A stretch of DNA of 41,756 nucleotides. Source: an uncultured Collinsella sp. Its GTDB lineage: Bacteria; Actinomycetota; Coriobacteriia; Coriobacteriales; Coriobacteriaceae. The position numbers and the translations under genes were made by a program. The notes under the pieces were generated by a model. That model was given only the letters and a program-made list of their open reading frames with translations, made no database searches and was not told where the DNA came from. The DNA lies in contig UQXC01000013.1 in the NCBI GenBank assembly GCA_900544995.1, positions 1 through 41,756 of the forward strand, in the 5' to 3' direction. Below are positions 32,041-38,693 of this stretch, one piece after another (position 1 is the stretch's first letter; every line of letters begins with the position of its first letter).

Positions 32041-32290
32041 CTACGAACTTCGAGGAGTGAGCAGACCGCATGCCGCATCTCAGCTACGTCAACTTGGCTG
32101 AGCCGAGAGGACCGCTTGGGCTTTTGCTCGATATGAGTTCCGCACGCAAAGAAGGCCACTTAATGTGGCCTTCGTCTTGCGCAGGACTGTCCGAAATAGC
32201 GAGCAAATGCCCAAGCGGCCCTCCCGGCTCAGCCCCGGAGCGGTATTAGAGATGCAGCACGCGGTCGCGGATCTCCTCGGTTCGGCCCTG
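32041..32290. repeat. Large imperfect palindrome around the nrdD terminator
   Basis: Symmetry centre near 32162-32165. Arms 32096-32130 and 32200-32234 agree at 32 of 35 bases. Outside these, 32041-32095 still resembles an inverted, decayed copy of the nrdD 3' coding end (32235-32290). Together with the repeat at 31834-31917 this fills the 427-base gap between nrdG and nrdD; no gene is seen in it. Confidence 0.65.
32151..32173 (-). terminator. nrdD terminator at the palindrome centre
   Basis: GAAGGCCAC and GTGGCCTTC form a perfect 9-bp stem with a 5-base loop, followed on the minus strand by a T-containing tail. Confidence 0.75.
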
Positions 32291-34468
32291 GTTCCAGAAT
32301 TGAGTACCGATGTAGCCGCACGTACGACGGGCGACATTCATCTTCTCCTGATCGCGGTTGCCGCAGTTGGGGCACTCCCACACCAGCTTGCCGTCATCCT
32401 CGACAATCTTGATCTCACCGTCGTAGCCGCACACCTGGCAGTAGTCGCTCTTGGTGTTGAGCTCGGCGTACATGATGTTGTCGTAGATGTACTGCATCAC
32501 GCGAATGACAGCCTTGAGGTTGTCCTGCATGTTGGGAACCTCGACGTAGGAGATGGCACCGCCCGGCGAAAGCTGCTGGAACATACCCTCGAACTTGAGC
32601 TTGTCGAATGCGTCGATCTCCTCGGACACGTGGACGTGGTAGCTGTTGGTGATGTAGCCCTTGTCCGTCACGCCCGGGATGATGCCAAAACGACGCTGCA
32701 GGCACTTGGCGAACTTGTAGGTCGTCGACTCAAGCGGGGTACCGTACAGCGAGAAGTCAATATCGCTTTCGGCCTTCCACTCGGCGCACTTGTCGTTCAT
32801 GCGCTGCATGACGGCCATGGCAAACGGCGTGCCCTCCTTCTCGGTGTGGCTGTGGCCCGTCATGTACTTGACGCACTCATACAGACCGGCATAGCCCAGG
32901 CTGATGGTGGAGTATCCGCCCACGAGCAGCTTATCGATTGTCTCGCCCTTCTTCAGACGAGCGAGGGCGCCGTACTGCCACAGAATCGGTGCGGCGTCAG
33001 AAAGCGTACCCATCAGGCGCTCATGACGGCACAGCAGGGCACGGTGGCACAGCTCAAGGCGCTCGTCGAAGATCTTCCAGAACTTATCCATATCCTGGTG
33101 CGAGCTCAGCGCGACATCGGGCAGGTTGATGGTCACGACGCCCTGGTTAAAGCGACCATAGTACTTGGGCTTGTTCGGGTCGTAGTTCAGCGCGTTGGCA
33201 ACGTTGTTAAAGCCGTTGCCGGAGCGGTCGGGCGTCAAGAAGCTGCGGCAGCCCATGCAGGTATAGCAGTCGCCGTTACCCGCGGTCTCGCCCTTCGACA
33301 GCTTGAGCTCGCGCATCTTTTTCTCGGAGATGTAATCGGGCACCATACGCTTGGCAGTGCACTTGGCAGCCAGCTGGGTCAGGTAGAAGTACGGGGAATC
33401 CTCGTGAACGTTATCGTCCTCGAGTACATAGATAAGCTTGGGGAATGCCGGGGTGATCCATACGCCGGCCTCGTTCTTAACGCCCTCGTAGCGCTGGCGA
33501 AGCGTCTCCTCCACGATCATGGCAAGGTCGTGCTTCTCCTGAGGCGTACGGGCCTCGTTAAGATACATAAAGACCGTCACGAACGGCGCCTGGCCATTGG
33601 TGGTCATAAGGGTCACGACCTGATACTGAATCGTCTGGACGCCGCGACGGATCTCGTCACGCAGGCGATCCTCAACAACCTCGCGGACCTTTTCGGGAGA
33701 TGCGGAAACGCCGAGCTCCTCGAGCTCGCGGGCGACCTCGCCGCGAATCTTTTGACGGCTCACCTCGACGAACGGGGCGAGATGGGTCAGCGAAATCGAC
33801 TGGCCACCGTACTGGGAGGAAGCAACCTGGGCGATGATCTGCGTCGCGATGTTGCAGGCGGTCGAGAAGCTGTGCGGCTTCTCAATCAGCGTACCCGAGA
33901 TAACAGTACCGTTCTGGAGCATATCCTCCAGGTTCACCAGGTCGCAGTTATGCATGTGCTGGGCAAAGTAGTCCGAATCATGGAAGTGGATCAGACCCTC
34001 ATTGTGAGCATCCACAATCTCCTGGGGCAGCAGCACACGCTGGGTCAGGTCCTTGGAGATCTCGCCGGCCATGTAGTCACGCTGAACGGAATTGACGGTC
34101 GGGTTCTTGTTGGAGTTCTCCTGCTTGACCTCTTCGTTGTTGCACTCAATCAGCGACAGAATCTTGTCGTCGGTCGTGTTCTTCTGGCGCTTCAGGCTCT
34201 GAACATAGCGATAGATGATGTAATGGCGAGCGACCTCGTAGCAGTCGAGACGCATGATCTCGTCCTCGACCAGATCCTGAATCTCCTCGACCGACACGGT
34301 GTGGCCCGCGTTCTCGCATGCCTCGGCGACGTTTTGTGCCGCGTAAACCACCTGGCGGTCGGTAAGACGAGAGCTCTCCTCGACCTCCAAGTTTGCGGCG
34401 CGGATGGCATTGACGATCTTATCGATGTCAAAGACAACCTCGGTGCCGCTGCGCTTGATGATCTTCAT
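32246..34468 (-). CDS. nrdD: Anaerobic ribonucleoside-triphosphate reductase
   Basis: 740 residues. Makes deoxyribonucleotides from NTPs without oxygen. N-terminal ATP-cone (MKIIKRSGTEVVFDIDKIV), a ten-stranded barrel core, C-terminal zinc cysteines CQVCGYD and CPNCGN, and the glycyl radical site G718 in RRTCGYIGTQFW. ATG at 34468 after AAGAGG. NrdR boxes lie in its promoter. It needs NrdG, encoded next downstream. Confidence 0.97.
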   Translation of the reverse strand: MKIIKRSGTEVVFDIDKIVNAIRAANLEVEESSRLTDRQVVYAAQNVAEACENAGHTVSVEEIQDLVEDEIMRLDCYEVARHYIIYRYVQSLKRQKNTTDDKILSLIECNNEEVKQENSNKNPTVNSVQRDYMAGEISKDLTQRVLLPQEIVDAHNEGLIHFHDSDYFAQHMHNCDLVNLEDMLQNGTVISGTLIEKPHSFSTACNIATQIIAQVASSQYGGQSISLTHLAPFVEVSRQKIRGEVARELEELGVSASPEKVREVVEDRLRDEIRRGVQTIQYQVVTLMTTNGQAPFVTVFMYLNEARTPQEKHDLAMIVEETLRQRYEGVKNEAGVWITPAFPKLIYVLEDDNVHEDSPYFYLTQLAAKCTAKRMVPDYISEKKMRELKLSKGETAGNGDCYTCMGCRSFLTPDRSGNGFNNVANALNYDPNKPKYYGRFNQGVVTINLPDVALSSHQDMDKFWKIFDERLELCHRALLCRHERLMGTLSDAAPILWQYGALARLKKGETIDKLLVGGYSTISLGYAGLYECVKYMTGHSHTEKEGTPFAMAVMQRMNDKCAEWKAESDIDFSLYGTPLESTTYKFAKCLQRRFGIIPGVTDKGYITNSYHVHVSEEIDAFDKLKFEGMFQQLSPGGAISYVEVPNMQDNLKAVIRVMQYIYDNIMYAELNTKSDYCQVCGYDGEIKIVEDDGKLVWECPNCGNRDQEKMNVARRTCGYIGTQFWNQGRTEEIRDRVLHL

Positions 34469-34693
34469 CCTCTTGCCTCTTTCGTATCGTAGCCTCATCG
34501 CGCTTCAGAGCCAAACGATACCCGGCAGGGCTTGCCCCTGTCTTGCGGCGCCGTCGCGCAATCTGTGTTCTCGATAAACCATAAGCCTCCATGCGGACAT
34601 TCCCTGGAGCCGATCAAGCGGCTCAAGGACACGTTCAAAAGAGGCAGTTAAGGTCTTCGTTCTCTGTCCGCCATCTATCATACGACAAAGAGG

Positions 34694-34741
34694 CATCTAT
34701 ATCCTGTATTCTTTTTTTAGGTCAAACACAACATATAGTGT
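34694..34741 (-). promoter_or_regulatory. nrdD promoter with two NrdR boxes
   Basis: Box 1 ACACAACATATAGTGT (34726-34741) matches the NrdR consensus ACACWATATATWGTGT at 15 of 16. A weaker box (34694-34709) starts exactly 32 bases away, the usual three-turn spacing. The -35 TTGACC (34720-34725) and -10 TATAGA (34696-34701) on the minus strand have an 18-base spacer; box 2 covers the -10. Confidence 0.75.
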
Positions 34742-35056
34742 TTCAGCAGGTCAAAGCAATTTGTCATTTTGCAGACGCATTAAAAATGAGGGGCTCTTGG
34801 CAAGTCGGTAAAACGCTACCAACACGGCTACCTGCATGGCAGTTATAAAACCCCCTTAGTCAAGCCGCTGACAAATCCTACCAAAACCAAGTCGCTCACG
34901 CCAAAAGAATCCAAAAGATTATGCTTGACCAACATGTTGCGGTCACGATCGGCCAGGACGTATGCAATCTGCCGGCACCTCTACGGGATGCGAAGACCAT
35001 CGCGTACAGACCTTGGATCAATATTTGGTGGCTTATATTGGCGGCGTGCTTGGTGG

Positions 35057-35093
35057 CAAAACAAAACAGCCCAGAGGACATAGCCTCTGAGCT
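35057..35093 (-). terminator. Terminator of the tRNA Gly-Val unit
   Basis: CAGAGG and CCTCTG form the stem, extended by AGC/GCT, followed by TTTTGTTTT on the minus strand. Confidence 0.82.
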
Positions 35094-35102
35094 GCGAACA
35101 TT

Positions 35103-35177
35103 TGGTGGGCGTTAGAAGATTTGAACTTCTGACCTCTTCCGTGTCAGGGAAGCGCTCTCCCCCTGAGCTAAACGCCC
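35103..35177 (-). tRNA. tRNA-Val (GAC)
   Basis: Cloverleaf with acceptor GGGCGTT/AACGCCC, anticodon loop CTGACAC giving GAC, T-arm GTTCAAATC, and an encoded CCA end. Sits 3 bases from tRNA-Gly on the same strand. Confidence 0.94.
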
Positions 35178-35180
35178 AAA

Positions 35181-35256
35181 TGGAGCGGACAACGGGGCTC
35201 GAACCCGCGACCCCAACCTTGGCAAGGTTGTGCTCTACCAACTGAGCCATGTCCGC
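35181..35256 (-). tRNA. tRNA-Gly (GCC), copy 1
   Basis: Acceptor GCGGACA/TGTCCGC, anticodon loop TTGCCAA giving GCC, T-arm GGTTCGAGCC, CCA encoded. Identical to the copies at 37459-37534 and 37685-37760. Confidence 0.96.
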
Positions 35257-35268
35257 TTACGAGGATTA

Positions 35269-35297
35269 ATCTTACGTGATGCCCGCATCCTATGCAA
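35269..35297 (-). promoter_or_regulatory. Promoter of the tRNA Gly-Val unit
   Basis: TTGCAT, 17-base spacer, TAAGAT, with an A/T-rich dyad (AACTTTTTTTGAAAAGTT) upstream, as in the other tRNA promoters of this window. Confidence 0.75.
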
Positions 35298-35388
35298 GAA
35301 CTTTTTTTGAAAAGTTTTGCGACGCTCTCGCGAGGGCATCAGTCGTCACGAAAGGCGTGGACAAACGCAGGCTCGCAGCGAGATGCCC

Positions 35389-37122
35389 CTACATCTCACC
35401 GAGCATGATCCAGGCAGAGCTGTCCTGTGCGAGCCTGCCGTCTGCAAGCGGTGATGAGGTGAGCAGGACCCTGCCCGCCGGCAGCTCCACGGGCGCTGCA
35501 CCGAAGTTCGTCACACACGCCCAGCCGTTATCGCGGCGATAGGCGATGACGCCGCCCTCAGCGCCCTCGGCACCATCCGCAAGACCGGTGCGCCCGTCAA
35601 GATCGAGCCACGCAAGATCGTTGGCGCACCCGCGCAGCTTGCGCCGCAGCCAGAGGGCGTCACGATAGAGCGCAAGCATCGATGTCGGGTCCACTTCTTC
35701 CCTATCGGCAGCATAATCGGAAAACCATGCAGGCTGCGGCAGATGGGGCGCCGCATCGGCGTCTGCCGGCGAAAACCCAAACGATCCGCCATGCGCGGGA
35801 TCGTCCGCCGCCACCCACGGCAGGGGCACACGACAGCCGTCGCGCCCCTTCTCACGCTTCGGTCCGTGCGTATTGGTCGCAGTGGGATCTTCGAGTGCAT
35901 CCCACGGAATATCAGCCACCTCAAAAAGGCCGAGCTCCTCACCCTGATACACGTATGCCGAGCCCGGAAGCGCCAGCTCAAGCAAAAGGGCCGCCCGCGC
36001 GCGGCGCTCGCCGAGTTCACGGTCCTCGTCATAAGACGACCCGTCGCGTAAGAGCCAGTCGAGCGCAATCTGGTGGTAGCGCGTCGCCTTGATTTGCGGC
36101 AGGGCATAGCGCGTCGCCACGCGCGGCACGTCGTGGTTGGAGAGTACCCAGGTCGAGGCGGAATCGGATTCGATGGCCGCCTTCAAACCCTCCTCGATTG
36201 CAGCGTGCATGTCATCATAGGTCCAAGTGGCCTTGGCAAACTCAAAGTTGAATGTCTGGCCAAGCTCGCTGGGACGCGCGTAGAGATACTGGCGCTCGGG
36301 CAGCACCCACGCCTCGGCAACGGCGCTGCGTGGCGGATTATAGCGGTCGAACACGCGACGCCACTCGCGATAGATCTCGTGGACCTCGTTGCGGTCCCAC
36401 AGCGGATGGGTGCCGTCGTCAACCATGTCATCGCCCTCGGCGAGATGCCACCGGTCGAGGTCATCGCGGTCGAGATCCTTGGCGAGACCCTGCGCCACAT
36501 CAATGCGAAAGCCGTCGACGCCTCGATCGCTCCAAAACGCCAGGACGTCGCAAAAGAGCGCGTGAACCTCAGGGCATGCCCAGTCAAAGTCCGGCTGCTC
36601 GGGCGTAAACATGTGCAGATACCACTGACCGTCCGCAACACGCGTCCATGCGGGGCCGCCAAAGTTGGCATTCCAATTGGTAGGAGGCAGCTCGCCATGC
36701 TCGCCGCGACCATCGCGGAAGATATAACGGGCGCGCTCGGGCGATCCGGGGCCGGCGGCAAGAGCGGCTTTGAACCAGGGGTGCTGGCTGGATGAATGGT
36801 TGGGCACGATGTCGACGATGACCTTGATGCCGCGCACGTGAGCCGCAGCGATCATGTCATCGAAGTCGTCAAGCGAGCCGAGACGTGGGTCGACATCGCA
36901 GTAGTCCGCCACATCATAGCCACCATCGACAAGAGGCGATGGGTAAAACGGGCTCAGCCAGATGGCCTCGATACCCAGCCGCTCAAGATAGTCCATCTTC
37001 TGGGTAATGCCCGCGATATCGCCCAGACCCGAACCAGTCGAATCCTTAAACGAGCGCGGGTAGATCTGATAGATCGCGGCGTCGGACATCCATGAGCGCG
37101 AAGAAGACTTTTCTGTAGCCAT
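35389..37122 (-). CDS. GH13 alpha-glucosidase (oligo-1,6-glucosidase type)
   Basis: 577 residues. Hydrolyses alpha-glucosidic bonds of malto- or isomalto-oligosaccharides in the cytosol (no signal peptide). Barrel motifs: IYQIYPRSFKDS at the start, DIVPNHSSS, nucleophile D208 in GFRIDVA, acid/base E270 in AVAEAWVL, and D331 in LSNHDVPR. The VPNH-type and QPDFDW motifs fit the oligo-1,6-glucosidase group. ATG at 37122 with GGGAGG upstream; the frame stays open to 37503 through a tRNA, which rules out the longer start. No sugar transporter or regulator adjoins; it lies between identical tRNA-Gly genes. Confidence 0.93.
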   Translation of the reverse strand: MATEKSSSRSWMSDAAIYQIYPRSFKDSTGSGLGDIAGITQKMDYLERLGIEAIWLSPFYPSPLVDGGYDVADYCDVDPRLGSLDDFDDMIAAAHVRGIKVIVDIVPNHSSSQHPWFKAALAAGPGSPERARYIFRDGRGEHGELPPTNWNANFGGPAWTRVADGQWYLHMFTPEQPDFDWACPEVHALFCDVLAFWSDRGVDGFRIDVAQGLAKDLDRDDLDRWHLAEGDDMVDDGTHPLWDRNEVHEIYREWRRVFDRYNPPRSAVAEAWVLPERQYLYARPSELGQTFNFEFAKATWTYDDMHAAIEEGLKAAIESDSASTWVLSNHDVPRVATRYALPQIKATRYHQIALDWLLRDGSSYDEDRELGERRARAALLLELALPGSAYVYQGEELGLFEVADIPWDALEDPTATNTHGPKREKGRDGCRVPLPWVAADDPAHGGSFGFSPADADAAPHLPQPAWFSDYAADREEVDPTSMLALYRDALWLRRKLRGCANDLAWLDLDGRTGLADGAEGAEGGVIAYRRDNGWACVTNFGAAPVELPAGRVLLTSSPLADGRLAQDSSAWIMLGEM

Positions 37123-37423
37123 GGGGCGTGCCTCCCTTGCAACGAGGTTATGCGAGATGCCCACGATGATACGCCCAAAGCGGACATTCGCGGCAAACAA
37201 CGCCACAGCCACGCCCCAAAACGCTCGCTCCCTCTCGGGTTCGAACCTCCCGGGACGAATCGACCGATTAGTGAAAAGAACGGAAGACCCACTTTCCCGG
37301 CCACGACAGCGAGCGGGCTCCGGGTGCCCCAGGTTGCCGCGAAAGAGGAGGGAAGCGTACTTTATGTACGCGACCGACGATTGAGGGGCAAGATGGGGTG
37401 TCCGGGGCCCGCGCAGCGTCAAC
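37123..37423. other. Gene-free region between alpha-glucosidase and the tRNA terminator
   Basis: About 300 GC-rich bases that would hold the alpha-glucosidase promoter. I see no clear promoter, operator or coding signal. Confidence 0.5.
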
Positions 37424-37450
37424 AAAAAACGCGGTTCGTTAGAACCGCGT
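37424..37450 (-). terminator. Terminator of the tRNA Gly-Cys-Gly unit
   Basis: ACGCGGTTC and GAACCGCGT with a 4-base loop, followed by TTTTTTG on the minus strand. Confidence 0.9.
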
Positions 37451-37458
37451 AAGATAGT

Positions 37459-37534
37459 TGGAGCGGACAACGGGGCTCGAACCCGCGACCCCAACCTTGG
37501 CAAGGTTGTGCTCTACCAACTGAGCCATGTCCGC
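37459..37534 (-). tRNA. tRNA-Gly (GCC), copy 2
   Basis: Identical in sequence to 35181-35256. Last gene of a three-tRNA transcript. Confidence 0.96.
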
Positions 37535-37576
37535 ATATGTAAAACAAAACGGGCGCCGGAGCGCCCGGATGTTGCC

Positions 37577-37650
37577 TGGAGGCGAAGCCCGGATTCGAAC
37601 CGGGGGTAAAGGCTTTGCAGGCCTCTGCCTTACCACTTGGCCACTTCGCC
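37577..37650 (-). tRNA. tRNA-Cys (GCA)
   Basis: Acceptor GGCGAAG/CTTCGCC, anticodon loop CTGCAAA giving GCA, T-arm GGTTCGAATCC, CCA encoded. Middle gene of the Gly-Cys-Gly unit. Confidence 0.95.
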
Positions 37651-37684
37651 GAAAAAGGACCGCCTAAACGGTCCGGAAATGCAA

Positions 37685-37760
37685 TGGAGCGGACAACGGG
37701 GCTCGAACCCGCGACCCCAACCTTGGCAAGGTTGTGCTCTACCAACTGAGCCATGTCCGC
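37685..37760 (-). tRNA. tRNA-Gly (GCC), copy 3
   Basis: Identical to the other two copies; first gene of the Gly-Cys-Gly unit. A hairpin GGACCG/CGGTCC lies between it and tRNA-Cys and may guide processing. Confidence 0.96.
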
Positions 37761-37772
37761 TTGCGGGTTATT

Positions 37773-37801
37773 AATTTACGCGAGTTGTCCAAAAGACGCA
37801 A
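37773..37801 (-). promoter_or_regulatory. Promoter of the tRNA Gly-Cys-Gly unit
   Basis: TTGCGT, 17-base spacer, TAAATT. The upstream block AAAAAAGTACTTGC is identical to that at the cassette promoter (1027-1055). Confidence 0.75.
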
Positions 37802-37865
37802 GTACTTTTTTCAAAAAACTTGTCTGCCGCATGTTCTTAGTAGCTAAACGCGCTAAAGCGATTGG

Positions 37866-38612
37866 CTAGGCACACGATTCCAGTGCTCCGCTAAACAGCT
37901 TCACCATCTGCACGCGCGTGCCGGCGCCGTCCGTACGACGAGCAACCTCCACGTTATCGACGAGCATACGCATAAGCTTGATGCCACGGCCGCGTTCCTC
38001 GGATGCGACCGGTTCGCTCGTTTCATCGATAGAATAGCCGGCGCCTCGATCAAGCACCTCAACCACAACGCGATCGCCATAGGCCTGAACCGTCAGGACG
38101 CACCCGATACCGCCCGCATGGTCATAGGCATTACCCAGCGCCTCCCCCGACGCCAATGCGACATCGTAGCGCTCGTCACGGCGCAACGGGAGCGATTCAA
38201 GGAGTTCGGTGATGCGATGTCGGTAGTATGGAAGATTCTCGATACCCTGACGGACCTCGACGCTCTTACTCCAGCGAGGCAGCTCCCCCACCGGAATGGC
38301 GGGAATAGACTCCCGTGCCGGCCCCGCGACATGAAGGATATCGACAAGACGAGCAATCTCCAAAAAGCGAACAACTTCACCTGATGCATTGACGAGCGAA
38401 AGCAGGCCTTCTCGCCTCATGAGCTCACGAGCGCGCGTAAGCAGGAATGCCAAGCCCGTCGAATCGATAAAGCTAACAGCCTGACAGTTGATGACGACAC
38501 GACGCACGCCGCGGCCAATCAAAGCATCCAACCGCCGACGCAGCGCAGGCACCGTGGCGATGTCGATATCGCCTGGTGGCGTCAAAACCGCTATGTCATT
38601 CCACTCATTCAT
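37866..38612 (-). CDS. STAS-HATPase fusion (anti-anti-sigma plus RsbW-like kinase)
   Basis: 248 residues. Residues 1-105 are a STAS domain with the phosphorylatable serine S51 in FIDSTGLAFLL, as in SpoIIAA/RsbV. Residues 120-245 are a GHKL ATPase of the RsbW/SpoIIAB kind: N-box N161 in GEALGNAYDHA, G1 D188 in VLDRGAGYS, G2 in ERGRGIKLMRML. These are normally two separate interacting proteins. The PP2C phosphatase upstream on the same strand could dephosphorylate the STAS serine. No sigma factor gene is visible. Start at 38612 is likely; a TTG at 38630 is possible. Confidence 0.88.
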   Translation of the reverse strand: MNEWNDIAVLTPPGDIDIATVPALRRRLDALIGRGVRRVVINCQAVSFIDSTGLAFLLTRARELMRREGLLSLVNASGEVVRFLEIARLVDILHVAGPARESIPAIPVGELPRWSKSVEVRQGIENLPYYRHRITELLESLPLRRDERYDVALASGEALGNAYDHAGGIGCVLTVQAYGDRVVVEVLDRGAGYSIDETSEPVASEERGRGIKLMRMLVDNVEVARRTDGAGTRVQMVKLFSGALESCA

Positions 38613-38693
38613 ACGACCATGGTTCCCCAAAAGAGCTTGTTCGATGCATGCGTTTCCGCAACCGTGCGGATTCGACGCGCCCAGCGTCGCTGT

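Larger units (their letters stand above)
34469..35102. other. 634-bp gene-free region upstream of nrdD
   Basis: Holds a roughly 230-base nrdD leader with a perfect hairpin (GAGCCG/CGGCTC), the NrdR-controlled promoter (34694-34741), and the terminator of the tRNA Gly-Val unit (35057-35093). No B12-box or other known riboswitch pattern was seen in the leader. A small open frame at 34921-35115 overlaps tRNA-Val and is not accepted. Confidence 0.6.

Noticed and set aside
32165..34492. 775-codon open frame antisense to nrdD
   Set aside because: Same shadow effect; nrdD carries all family motifs, and the antisense product resembles nothing.
34469..34700. Cobalamin riboswitch in the nrdD leader
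   Set aside because: No B12-box (GCCACTG) or matching helices could be found; the leader hairpins look unspecific.
34921..35115. 64-codon open frame near tRNA-Val
   Set aside because: Overlaps the tRNA-Val gene and its terminator; no family resemblance.
35389..37503. Longer alpha-glucosidase start up to 37503
   Set aside because: The extension runs through the tRNA-Gly gene and its terminator; the ATG at 37122 has a ribosome-binding site and the family's normal N-terminus.
35181..37760. CRISPR-like repeats
   Set aside because: The repeats are complete tRNA-Gly genes with irregular spacing; no CRISPR array or cas gene is present in the window.
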